Source: Paramecium tetraurelia
Taxonomy: Eukaryota > Ciliophora > Oligohymenophorea > Peniculida > Parameciidae
DNA: 64,000 bases
Direction: 5' to 3'
Assembly (NCBI RefSeq): GCF_000165425.1
Contig: NW_001799288.1
Coordinates: 337,067 to 401,066 of the forward strand
Shown: piece by piece, positions 25,259 to 37,255 of the stretch
How the letters are laid out: the number at the start of each line of letters is the position of its first letter
Numbering within the stretch: position 1 is the stretch's first letter
The notes under the pieces: model-generated
What the model was told of the DNA's origin: nothing
Databases searched by the model: none
The model's input: the letters and a program-made list of their open reading frames with translations, nothing else
Translations under genes and position numbers: made by a program

Positions 25259-25810
25259 AAGGTTTTAGAGGACAATACTGGATTGTCAACAATATATATG
25301 TAATAAGGCAGGAAAATGTAAGAAGGGAAAGGTAAGTTATAAAGATGTATGATTTGGCAAAAAGGAATTTAAGGACAAAAATTCTAAAGATTCGAAATGC
25401 AACAAAATAGATAGGCTGAAGATGCGCAAAAATAAAATTGTAATTTTCAAAAAAAGAGGGATTATCATAGAAATAGAAATTTATATGGATGCCTTCTCTG
25501 TAAAAGAAGAAAAATATTAAGAAATTAAGAAGGAGACTGTTGTAAAATATGTCTAGAAGAAAACTAGCGGTAAAAGTTTGAAATAGTTAATCATATACAA
25601 ACTTTTAAAAATTGGGAAATTAGAACCATCCAAGAAGAGTTGCGCCAAACCGAAAACGTTTTTTTATATTAATTACTGAAAAGTAAGATTAGCTTAAAAA
25701 TGAAGTTGATGAAATTATGGTAAATCCTAGAAAGTAGATTCGTAACTATTGATATTAAATCTATATTAATAGGATTAAAATGCATAAGCAAATTAAGAGA
25801 AAATTAGGTA
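25259..25810 (+). pseudogene. Degenerate coding region, Lys/Cys-rich
   Basis: Alternating frames look coding (for example CKKGKVSYKDV, then after a TGA FGKKEFKDKNSK... and later YGCLLCKRRK in another frame), but TGA codons and frame changes break every model I tried. Probably a decayed continuation of the preceding short ORF. Confidence 0.4.
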
Positions 25811-26069
25811 AATGTTGATTGATTTGATACAAAAACTTAAGGCCAATCAAATCTTAAATATTGTATATTGACCTATTTGAATTAATTTGTACCATAATTA
25901 TTCACAAAAGTTTTTCATTTCAATATTTTGAATATTCAAGAGTTATAATTTTTAATTCAATCCAAATGTAAAAATATTCATCAGTTAATCATGCACCTAT
26001 TTGTTATTTGTACAAAAAATGTAGGGCTTTTTAAAAGAGAATTCTAGATAATATCAAATATTGGAGAAA

Positions 26070-27058
26070 GATTTATATTAAATCATACCTATTAAAGATA
26101 ATGTAGCAGGAATAATGACTACCTTAGTAAGAGAAAACTATGAGTAAATTTGGCTTATAATAAAATTTTTTTCAATAATAAATAGTATAATTTTGTAGAA
26201 ATAGAATATTTCTTTTTATCACCATTAAATTGAAGAATTTTGAGAATAATAATTAAGAGATTCCCTTAAAATTGATTTTATATTTTGATAAAAGAAGATA
26301 AATTATTCGATTAAGGAAACAATTTTCGCTTCATTATAAACCTTTAAAATTTTTAACTTAGCATGAAAATGGACAAAAACTGAATTAGATTTGAGCAGCA
26401 GCATATAATTAACAGAGTTTAAGAAATTTATAAGATCTTTTATCAAATAAATAAGATCAAAATATAATATAATTTATTGTTAGAACTAACCTAACGATTG
26501 ATTTATCTTTATTTTAATTAATGGTGTATGCATTTTCCTCTTGTGAAAATGATGATTAATTTATTGAAAGCCATGAAAGAATAAAAAGGTGGACTTATTC
26601 ATTTTTTAACTTATATTTTTGATTTGATTCTTCCCAGAATTATAGTCATAACTTCTGGTAAATGGTTTACATTCTTATTCATTGATACTAAACTCTGGGA
26701 TAATGGATAAACATCAATACTTCAGATTTAAAATATTTTTCTATCATTATAACAGCTTACCGATACTCATTAAATGTTACTTTCATTTAATTTACAATCA
26801 AAATTAAGAATTCAATAAAGATTTTTTTTTTGGATGAGAAGAAATCCATTTATTTATTCAATCACTATCAATTAACTCATAGGATAAATTAGTTTGCATA
26901 CAATATTTATCTCCTTTTTTATTCTCATGATAGACAGACAATACTTAGAAGAATTGTATATCGTTCCATAATTCCAAAATAAAACTACAGCATATGTCAA
27001 TTTAATTCTATGTATCTATATGATTTAGCTTCGACTTGGTAAACATCAAATACACTGA
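26070..27058 (+). pseudogene. Degenerate or intron-hidden gene of unknown family
   Basis: Several long plus-strand stretches read as protein: AGIMTTLVRENYEQ..., QFSLHYKPLKFLTQ..., NLQDLLSNKQDQNII..., FSSCENDDQFIESHERI, and then in another frame TKLWDNGQTSILQ... through to a TGA at 27056. The pieces are separated by TGA or frame changes that small introns did not explain. The last part is hydrophobic. It is either a pseudogene or a gene with exon borders I could not find. Confidence 0.4.
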
Positions 27059-27195
27059 AATTATAAAATAATAATATTTTCACTTTTTGAATAAAAAGCG
27101 CTTAAGTATCTAAAAACATGGAGTAGGTTGGAATAATAATAAGTGTATTCAGAATATGAATTAAATCTCTTTGTTTAATTATTTTTTATTTATTA

Positions 27196-28422
27196 ATGTT
27201 ATTTACAATTGACTGCATAAATATAAAAAAAAGTAAAAAGGTTTTGTTGACAAACGAAGCAGAATTCCCAATTTTGGTTAGGATCATAGAAAACAATTCT
27301 TATACTGTTATTCCATCCTTTTCATTATTGAAATCAAAAGAAAGAAAAAATTTTTAGATACTCCATCGATTAAATACTAAACCTGACAGCCTTATAAAGA
27401 TTGAAGCCATAGAATTTGATGAAACCAAACTTGACACGTTCGTAATTTGATTATACTCTAATTGTAAGTCTGTTCCACCGTTCTGGAACGAAAGAGTAAA
27501 AGGTTCCCTGAAGACACTATCTTAATCATTGCATCTTTCCGAGTCGAGCTCTTTTGTTTCTTATGATAGGCCTCCAGCAATGAATCAAACATTTCAGGAT
27601 CAAAATCAAGTCTAAAATAATACTAATGTATGCTAAAATAAATTTCATACTAAGTGGCTTAAATAAAACAGCAGCATTCATGATAACTAAAGCGATTAAT
27701 TTAACTCAAAGTAACACATAAACTCGTAATAATCAATACAAGTAATAGGATCAACCAAAATAGCAGAAGAAAACAAATTTCATCAATCATATTAATAAGA
27801 AAGGAAACATTCCATAAGTAGTTTCGAATCATATGGATACATATCAACAACACAAACCTAATAGTAAATCCTCAAAATGCCGAAAGATTTGAATAATTTT
27901 TTGGATCAAATTGACTCTTCGAATAGTCCGTTTCAAATTTAAACTCCCTCTCAATAGCAGTCTTAAACACATTCATATATAAACATTCCCGATAACGCTT
28001 AGTAGGATGTGAGTATCAGTGAAACTACTTCCATTTAGAGATTCGGGTATAGAAAATTATCATTCCTTTAACAAAGCAGATTATAATTCAATGAGAAACC
28101 TAAGTTGAGAGTTTCGTAAAGTTTTATCAATCATCCAAGATTTACAATCTAAAATTAATAAATTTTAAGTAAATTCAAGGAACTTGAGAATTAGTTATAA
28201 AAATAAATTGTAAATATTTGATAGAAAATATAGACCGGATTGCAAATAAACAAAGGAGTATTGCAATAAGAACTGAAAAAATTGGAATTCAAAGTTATGT
28301 TCAATAATAAAAATGGCAATTCTTACGACCAATAACATTACTTTATTTGGCATATACTTATAGCTAGTGTTCTATGTCTTATATTAGGAAGCTTTCTAAA
28401 AAAAATAATCCCTTAATTTTGA
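27196..28422 (+). CDS. VAP-like MSP-domain protein with C-terminal membrane anchor
   Basis: 391 residues after removing introns 27442-27468 and 28210-28233. The N-terminal part resembles the MSP beta-sandwich of VAP proteins: FTIDC...KKVLLTNEAEFPILVRI, a middle strand region, then IEAIEFDETK and VPPFWNERVKG. A long Gln/Ser/Asn-rich linker follows, and after intron 2 a coiled coil and a C-terminal membrane span (HILIASVLCLILGSF) with a short tail. VAP proteins are tail-anchored ER receptors that bind FFAT-motif partners at membrane contact sites. Domain order and tail anchor match; the MSP identity rests on pattern, not on alignment. Confidence 0.65.
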
Positions 28423-28560
28423 TTTATATATCATTCAATAAGAATATTCTTGTATATTACATATTTATAATTTATTATTTACTCTTCTAGTTTTTATAAC
28501 ATTATTTATTAGATCAAATTAAACATATGAATATTTTAGAATAAATAATTAAATCTCAAT

Positions 28561-29150
28561 TCAAGCCCTTTTACTTTTTCCCTCAAGCTTATTTTAGAGA
28601 TTTATAGATGCTGTTCTTATACATAATAATGGAACAATGATCCATACGGGATTAGCAGCAACAAAAAATATCCAAAAATAAAATATATTTTCAAAAGTAT
28701 AGGTGAAGCAACTTTATTGGCAAACATCTTTAAAGTTTCTAGACCATTCATTAGCAACAAAGAATATTGTTCCCATTATTTGGATAGCTGATGTAATTCC
28801 AATCAAGTAATTTGTTAAAATCTCGTTTCTTTGATATTTTATTCTTAAAGCAATCCAAACGCAAAGGGGACCCATAATAAAGAATTCGATTGCTGAAATA
28901 GTCATTAGTGTTGGCTCTTATAATGGATATCTCAAATCTAATTCGCTGTACTTTTGGAAAAGCCTCATGTAATAATAATAAGGGATTACCATTAATGTTG
29001 TTACCAATATCCAACTGTGCCATCTAAATATAAATGGATCCAAATGCCATTAAATATGAACCAATAATAATAACGGTTGGGCCCACTTTTCAAGAGAAAT
29101 GAAAGAATAATAAATCCTCCTAATATAACATTATCTAAACTAAAATCCAT
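28561..29150 (-). CDS. EBP: Emopamil-binding-protein-like sterol delta8-delta7 isomerase (EXPERA domain)
   Basis: 187 residues after removing a 26-nt intron (revcomp of the stretch beginning at about 28970), a normal EBP length with four membrane segments. The first has WFIFNGIWIHLYLDG, matching the EBP histidine-containing helix. The next has IEFFIMGPLCVWIAL, the EXPERA glutamate-glycine-proline motif, then IMGTIFFVANEW and FYFWIFFVAANPVWI. EBP isomerises delta8 to delta7 sterols in the ER and is also the core of the EXPERA family, so a non-catalytic EBP-like role is possible. The gene converges on the VAP-like gene with 138 nt between stops. Confidence 0.8.
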
Positions 29151-29272
29151 TTTTAAAAATATTATTAAAAAATTAAATCATTTATTGTAATAATAATATG
29201 TCGAGATAAATAATTAAATAATTTATTACCAGATGGAATAATTATATTTACTTCTAAGAAATAAATGATATG

Positions 29273-30948
29273 TCATTTTTTATGGTTTTTAACTTTAATT
29301 TCCTCTCTTAATTATTCTATCAACTTTTCTTCTTCCAATTCATCTTCTTCATCTTCCTTTATTGGTAATTCATCAAACATATCTTCGTCATCTTTAATTG
29401 AAGATTAATCCATAGAATGATTAGTATGAGATTAAGTGAGTTATTTCTTTGGTTTGACTCTAACATTTCTTTTTAAGAATTCTTAATCTTTAATATCAGA
29501 AACTGCATTTAGCATTGATTTATTTAATAAATCTTATTAATCCTATAATAAAATTGTAAAAGTACTTTTGTAGACAGATTTACCAATTTTTCTCTTACTG
29601 AATCAATGATGGCTTGAAATCCTTAATTTTTTTATAACCCAAGCTTTTTCAATCCTCGAGACATCCAATTTCTAAGTTTGTTCTCTAATAGGCCGGCCAC
29701 AGTAGCTTTTTCTTCTACTTCTTGAACTAATTTATCTTATTCGAATAAATCTTCCTTCTATCTATAAGTTTCAACTTAAAATTCTTTATCCATATCTGTA
29801 TATTATTGTTTTAAATTTGAATATTAAGTTTGGAGCTCTTAATTTTCATTTTTTAATGCATTAATTTTCTTTTCATAATCAGATATTGAAATTAAAAGAT
29901 GTGCATAAGTTTATTCTCTACCCAAAAACTTTTAAACAATATCATTTGCGTCAGTAATGCCTGTAGATGCTTTAATTTTTTAAAATGTCATTTCTAAATT
30001 TTGATATTAAGCGATTCCTCTTTGCATTTTGTTTTTTAAAAATGAATTGAGAAATTTATGTACCAAAAGCAACTTCCTCCATTTTTTAAGTGCACTATCT
30101 TTAATATCCTTTGCAGCCACTTCAGCTATTTCTTATTACCTTTTTATTCTATCATCTCTTTTTTATTCTATGTCTTATCTTTATCTTAAATCGTCCTTAA
30201 ATCTTTGCAAATTCTTCTCTCTATTCTTATTTTGTTATTAGATCCCTTCAGTGACATCTTTAAGAGCCATTAAGGTCTTACTATATATTTCCTGAATTTG
30301 TTATGTTCTAAGAAATTGTATAAAAATCTTACTTATAAGTGCTGCTATGATATTATTAAAGAGCCAATTGTAAATGTCTTTCATATTAATTTGCTCTAAG
30401 TTAATAAATTAATTGATCTTTTTTCATTCTATTTAGCGTATGTTCAAAGATTTTCCTATCATATTAACTCTCACTTAACAGTTTATGTTAGCCTTCTAAT
30501 TTTTGCTGTAATTCCTTCTCTTTTGCTAATAAGTTATTTTAAGTAGAATTATATTGATCAACCTGGATTGTCATTTAATCAATTTCCTTTCTCATATTCT
30601 CAATATCCTTTTCCTTCCTATTTCCAGTTATCTTCATCGAATCACAGCTTTTTTTTAATTCTGTAAGATTGACATGAACTTCATGTGCTTCGTTGACTTT
30701 CTACAATAACTAAGCATAAAACTTTTTAATCTTCAATTTATTTAGGATAATAATCATCATCAAAACCCAGCACTGATTAAAGATCATTTTTTTTTTATTA
30801 ATTTATCAACAGACTTAATCACAGCTAACTTTCGATATTTTTCGTAATCACTCTTCTTACTTTATCTTGTATTAGATTTATTAGAATATAGACGTATCTA
30901 TTTTAATCATATATGAATATATACATCTGGAAGTTCCATTGCAGACAT
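29273..30948 (-). CDS. Coiled-coil protein with acidic tail, possibly axonemal
   Basis: Starts MSAMELPD, with introns 30916-30942 (approximate) and 30701-30722. The body is almost continuous coiled coil (for example NEAHEVHVNLTELKK, EIDQMTIQVDQYN, HTLNRMKKDQLIYQLRANQ), ending in a very acidic tail (KEDEEDELEEEK). The layout resembles outer-dynein-arm docking and related CCDC proteins, but I cannot assign one. The frame is broken by one base in a run of ten T at 30787-30796. If the run were nine, the reading frame closes exactly at 541 residues and reads DLQSVLGFDDDYYPKQIEDQ through the spot, so an assembly error or single-base indel is likely. Confidence 0.6.
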
Positions 30949-31118
30949 CCTAATATATCAAATAATAAAAAAAATTATTTATTATAACTAAAATGATTCA
31001 TATCCAATCTCATCATATCATTGAATTTTATTTATCAAATTCTCTAAACTCTTTTGATTACATCAACTTATCCAGAATTTTAAATTTAATTTTACATATT
31101 TTTAATTTTTTTTCTCAA

Positions 31119-33003
31119 ATGGATAAGTCTGATACATCAGATAAATAGGACAAGATTAATAATATTAATTAGAATTCTCCAAGATTTCTTGAAGCATTAA
31201 GATAACAAAATTGGAAGTTAATTGATGTATAAAATATTTCAATTGAATAATTGAAACTAGAACCCAAATATTCACAATATGATAATAACATCTTATAACA
31301 CATATGCATGTAATTACAGTAATAGAGAGATATTAAATCCAAGATTGTTTTGACAATTAGATAGAAGATCATAGAAGAAGAGATTAATAAAAGTGAATTA
31401 AGAAGAATATAAAAACAATAATCAGAGATTATTACTGTAGAAATGCAAGATCAAATGAAAAAGAAATAATTAAACCATATTAATTTGTAAATGGAGTATG
31501 ACGTTTAATTAACTTAGCTGAATAAAATGTTAAGTGAAAAAGAATCTTCTTTTAAGGAACAAGAATTTAAATTATAAAATTAAACAATAGAGTAATAAAG
31601 AAAGAATCAACTTTTAAAAGAGCAAAGAGAATTTCATATTGAATATTAGGAGTTTTTAAGATAATAAAAAGCAAAAGAAGAAGAATATCAAAATAAGGTT
31701 AAAAGTGGATAATTCATGACAGAGGCATTGTATAAGAAAAAGCTTAAGGACTTCGATAGGTTGAAGTTTTAGAAAGAATAGCAAAAATAATAGATTAAGG
31801 AGGAAAGAGAAAAATAACAACAAGATAGAATGCAAATGATGGAAAAAGTTTATGAAGAAAAAATTAAAAAAATGGTTGCAAAGGAAATTATTCATTAAAA
31901 GTTAATTGCTAAAGAAAGAACACTTTATAACTAATAACTTTTAGAAAAATAAGAGAAACTTTAATAAAGAATCAATGAAAATAAGAAGAGATTATCCAAA
32001 CAAAATTTGGATGAATAAAAAATGAATGAACGAAAATAAATAGAAGCCAAATCAAGATTGGAGGCTATGAAACAAGAAATTGAATTTTTAAACAAATAAA
32101 AGAAAAAAAAGTTTGAAAAAAAGTAAAAATAAAAAGAGATATATAAAAAAGTAAATGAGAGAATTTAAGAAGAGAAAAGATAATAGCTACTTGACAAATT
32201 TAAAGAAATTGAAGAAAAATTGGAGATCAACTAATTTTATAAAGATATGGACTTCCAAGATTTAGAAAAATTTAGAGAATTTACAGAAATTACTAGAATG
32301 AAAGTACTAAGATTGACTGATGATAAACTAATTGAAAAAACTATTTATATACAGTAAAGAATAAAGGCTTAAGAAGAAAAGGTTAAATAAGTGTTGCATT
32401 AATAAGAAATTGAAGAAAAAGATAAAAAATTTGAAAATATTATTAGAAAAATAGATTAAGAAGAAAATTTTATGATATAATAAAGAAAGAGAGAAGTAGA
32501 AAAAGAATTTATTATGAACAAAATTCAATAGAAAAAAAAGAAAAACGAATTACTGATTAAATAAAAATAAGAATTAGAATAAAATGGCAATAAAAATAGG
32601 AAAATGAACCTAATGAAAAAGGAAGAAATGAAGATTAAATTTAAAGAAGAGATGAATAAAGAGTTAAAATAAATATAAGAAAACTAATTGAAATAATAAA
32701 ATGTAAATCAAGTCCTTCTGTTGAATATCAAAACAAAGGAAGAATTTGTTATGGAAGAAAAAATTAAATTAAATCGTGAAATGAATAAAGTAATTCTTAT
32801 AATTTAAAATGAAGCTATTGGATGAAGAGCATGAGAAAGTATAAAAAAGAATGGAAATGATACAAAATGCCAAAGGAATCGAGGTAGACAAGTTGTAGGA
32901 ATAGTTTAGAATTGAGAAAGAATAATTTGATCTATTGATTGAAAACAAAAAAACACTCTATCGGGAATTATCACGCGAGAAATTATAATTGAATTCATAT
33001 TGA
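31119..33003 (+). CDS. Long charged coiled-coil protein
   Basis: 619 residues after one intron (32790-32814). From about residue 60 to the end it is nearly pure helix rich in Lys, Glu and Gln with heptad patterns (for example KEQEFKLQNQTIEQQRK, RQIEAKSRLEAMKQEIE). A short conserved-looking spot reads SGQFMTEALYKKKLKDFDRL. No enzyme motif. Trichohyalin-plectin-homology proteins of cilia look like this, but the call is only structural. It starts 170 nt from the divergent coiled-coil gene. Confidence 0.7.
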
Positions 33004-33320
33004 TTTTGCTTTAATGAAAAGAAAATATATTTCGATTAAATGGAAAAAGTTTAATTTCTAAATATCTCAATTTATTTCTAATTCATCTAAGAATAAACTG
33101 ATGATTTTTCTCTAAAAAAATTAAGAAATTTATGGGAATTAATTATTTTTTTTTGATCGAATAAGACAAAATTAAATATTAAAATACTCCTAATTGAATA
33201 TTAAAATCCAATACACTCTTTATAATGGGAGAACTTTTGTTTTTGCACTAATATTCTTAAATTGCGTTAATAAATATTTAATTTTTTTTTATAAATTTAA
33301 CACTAAATAAATTAAATAAA
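33004..33320. other. AT-rich intergenic region
   Basis: Between two same-strand genes; poly-T and poly-A runs, no coding frame seen. Confidence 0.5.
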
Positions 33321-33749
33321 ATGCAAGAACGATATAAAGAGGCCTTGCTCTCGCCTTAATTTAAAGATTAAGATTATGATCTCTCCACTTAAGAATGCCG
33401 AAAATTCTCAAGCATATGGGCTGCTGAATTCAACACTCCCGAAACAAAATACAGATCTACAATAGGAGCCAATAGAATTGATATATCCAAGGATGCAAAT
33501 TTGTTGCATTTTAGGAATAGAACAGCAAAATTTGAGGACGAATAAAATCAATTATATATAGAAATACAGAATTTATATGATAAGAGATAGTTTGACATCC
33601 CAAATCTTGTGGAAACAAAAATCTTATATAAGACAGAAACTGTTCCAAACAGATTTATGTAAATTTATTCTAATAGATATTTAATCATAGCATCAAGAGA
33701 AAATAAAATGAACCTAAATAAAAATCGCAATTTAATGATTAAGTTTTGA
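33321..33749 (+). CDS. Small orphan protein (142 residues)
   Basis: Intronless frame of 143 codons under the ciliate code with seven or more TAA/TAG glutamines, starting MQERYKEALLSPQFKDQ. Contains WAAEFNTPETKYRST and a basic, Asn-rich end. No membrane segment or motif. Not recognised. Confidence 0.6.
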
Positions 33750-33921
33750 TAGAAAAAATGCACTAAGCTAATAAATAAAGTCTAAAGAATTTATTTTCTC
33801 ATAAATTTTGAATATTAATTTAGATATATATTATAATCTTAATTGATCATAATAATAGTAATAATAATTTTCTATATTATACTTTCAATAGGTATTTTAA
33901 GTTTAATACTTAAATTATTAT

Positions 33922-36900
33922 ATGAAATATTTTCCTATTCAGAGAGAGGAAGATTGCATAAAGAAAATTTTGAGTCTAAACATTATAAAAGGATTTCTGG
34001 AAGGCTATAAAGCAAATTTCCTTCTCAGAGGGATTTTGTTATTGTTTTTAAAAATAGCATCGGTGAGCTTTGAATACATTCCACCATTCATCTTAACTTA
34101 GTATGAAGAATCAGCAGAAAAATACTTGCTAATAAGTTTTGCATTGTATGTTGATTGTAAGATATAATAATAATAGTTTTTACTTAGAAATATTATGGAG
34201 TATACTTGTCTGAATTTTAATATCTGGTGAATGCTAAATTGTCATAAAAGCTATTTTCTCAGTGTTTAAAAGTGCATAATTAAACAACCTTTTAAGGAAT
34301 GCTAAAAGAATTAAGATAAGTTGAAAAAGCAATTCGTTCATTTTATGATTTAGTGGCAATAGCATTTGAATTACCGTTTGTATATCACTTGTTGAAGAAT
34401 GAGAGTTTATTTGATTCAATCAAATATGGTGTTATTTTGAGTTTATTTGCTTTATTAGCGGCTTCTGTGGCTCAGATATATGCCTGGAGAATCTAATTTT
34501 TTTCAGATAAAAGACTGAGACTTACTTAAGATATGCTGTGTGGGATTAAAAGCATTAAATATTTATAATGGGAAAATGTTATGCTTAATCTAATTAGTAA
34601 GGTTAGGGAGTAAGAGTTTTTAGGGAATAAGGGAATACAATATGTTGATACTTTCGTAACTTTTTTTAGAAGAATGACCTAAATTGTATTGTTATTTGTA
34701 GCCTTTTATAAACTTTAAGAGTTGGAAAAAGAACAATTCTACACTATCTTGATATTTTTTGATAAATTAGTAAGCCCTATTAATTCATTTCCTTGGTGTT
34801 TCGGTGAATTTTTAGGGAGTATTTTTTCTGTAATAAAACTTTATGACTATTTTAAAAGTACAGAAGTTGAAGCTAAGCTTATTAAAGAAAACACTATTGA
34901 AGTGAGTTCAATAAAAAAAATTAGAATTTTCGATAGGGTAATCAACTTTATCAAGGGAGACTCATTTAATTAGGCAACATAAACAAGATTTTAGGTTACC
35001 TTTACATTTAAGGAAATTAAGAGAAATAAATTAACTTGTATAATAGGTCAAATAGGATCAGGAAAAAGCTTATTGCTTGAGTATTTTTGTGATGGATCTT
35101 ATGTAAGTCAAAACTCATGGTTGTTTACTGGGACAGTAAGATAAAATATTTTATTCGGATAAAAATTTGATGAATAAAGATATTAATAATGTCTCAAATT
35201 AGCTGCTATAGACTTTGATGATAATAAATAAGTAGGTTTTAATGGAACTAATTTAAGTGGTGGATAAAAATAAAGGGTAACATTTTGTAGAGCATTGTAT
35301 TACGAAGCTTAATCATATTATTTTGATGATATATTTTCAGCAGTTGATGAAAATGTGGCTGATCACATGTTCAAATCAATTACTACTTATTTAAAAGGGA
35401 AGACTGTAGTTTTAGTATTAAACTAACTCTAATATTTATAATATGTTGACTTTGTTATCAAGATTGAAAATAATATAGCTACACTTGAAGAAATGCAAAA
35501 TTTTCAAGTTGGCAGTGTTCATTTTACTCCTAAACCGATCACAGATGCAATCGAACCTGCCTAACCTGAAAAAGAGATTGATTAAGAAACTGAGTAAAAT
35601 TTAAAAGAAAATTATCAATTTTATATAAATGCATTAGGTTTGAAGACTCTTTTATTTTTTGTTGTAAGTTCTCTACTTCATTAAATCATGAAAGGGGGAT
35701 TTGAATTATGGATTCATAATAATATTTCTAATTTAAAGAATTTCGACAAATCGGAATTTTTAAATGTATTTTTGATTTTATCAGGATTGACTTTGTTGAG
35801 AGGATTCAGCTATTCATATGCAACAATAATATCCGCCAAAAATATATTTGATTTATTGATGTAGAAATTCATACATCTACCTACAAAATTTTATGATATT
35901 TTTTCAAGTTCCTTTTATATCAGGAGATTATTTGATGATATGAATGAAATTGATGATCTCCCATTAAATTATTTTTTCACTGTCTCTCTAGAATTTTTGG
36001 GTTTGTTCATCCTTATTAGTTCTATGCAAATTGAAATAATTCCTTATGTTATTATAAGTGGTTATTTATTAATTAAAAATTAAATGACACACAGAAAATT
36101 TATAGTGTCAAGATAAGTTGAAATTAATAGGTACTTTGAAACATAAGACTTTGATTCCTTCATTATAGAGACAGAAAAAGGACACAAATTTATTAAATAC
36201 TTTAAATAAGAAAATAAAATCCAATCTTAATTTTAAAAGATTCTTCTATATAAATATGCTAATGCTCTATCTTAAAGTTAATTAGAATACACTCTTAAAT
36301 TACGTAATTTTATTGTAGAGTCTACAGTTTTGGTGCTATTAATTATCACAGGAAATAAATTAAGCTATACTTATGCATATTTACTATTTGGTAATCAGTT
36401 TTTATCTAAATCTGTTTCAAGTTGGAGAAGGATTACTAAAGTCAGCCAATCATTATAAAGAATTAAATAAATTGTAAGTTTTCCTGAAGAATAAAAAGCA
36501 TCAATTCAAGAATACAAGGATAATTTAATTATTTATGATAATGTTTGGCTTAGTTATGGAATGGCAAAGGGTTTGGCATCTGCAGATTATGCTCTTAAAG
36601 GGGTCTCATTTCAGATTTCTAAAGGATAGAAGGTAGCTTTTTGTGGCAGAACAGGATCAGGTAAATCAAGTCTTTTTAATTTACTTGTCTCTTTGTACGA
36701 ATTTTAAAAAGGCTAAATCTACTTTTTTGGAAATCCAATCTCCAATTATGGAACAACTTAGTTGAGATCCACTATGAGTGTAATTCCTTAGCAAGGAGTT
36801 ATATTGCCAGGATCAATAAGATAGAACATAGATCCTAATTAATAATTTAGTAATTAAGAGATTGAAGATATATTCAAAGAATTAGAATTTTAAATCGACC

Positions 36901-37243
36901 TGAATAAGGATACTTAAAATTTATCAAATGGGGAGAAACAAATTGTCAATTTTGTACAGTCTATTTTATTGAATAGGGGCATCATTTTGATGGATGAAGC
37001 TACTTCAAATATGGACATATAAACTAGTATTATAAATAAATTATTATTTTAGACAATAAAATTATGAAAAAGTTATTTAATTTTGTATAAAATAAAACCT
37101 TACTCCTTATTTCCCATAGACTTGAAAACCTTTAATATTTTGATAAGGTGTATGTGATGGGAGAAGGATAAATATAAGCGTGCGGAACTTATGAAGAACT
37201 ATTAAATAATGACAAATTCCTAGAACTCAAGAGCATTTTATGA
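33922..37243 (+). CDS. ABCC-type ABC transporter, short full-length form
   Basis: 1091 residues after introns 34157-34176 (20 nt) and 37027-37052. Order is TMD1-NBD1-TMD2-NBD2 as in MRP/CFTR-like exporters. NBD1 shows GQIGSGKS, a Q-loop SQNSWLF, signature LSGGQKQR and Walker B YYFDDIFSAVDE. NBD2 shows GRTGSGKS, VIPQQGVILPGS, a weakened signature LSNGEKQI, Walker B GIILMDEATSNMD and the switch ISHRLENL. ABCC proteins are usually 1300-1500 residues; this one has no TMD0 and short linkers. NBD1 lacks the catalytic glutamate after Walker B (DDIFS), a known ABCC asymmetry. Substrate unknown. Its stop is 12 nt from the convergent ATG2-like gene. Confidence 0.85.
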
Positions 37244-37255
37244 AATACATATTAT

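Noticed and set aside
31656-31895. Phe/Leu-rich minus-strand ORFs in 31.1-32.6 kb
   Set aside because: They are antisense shadows of the 31119-33003 coiled-coil gene.
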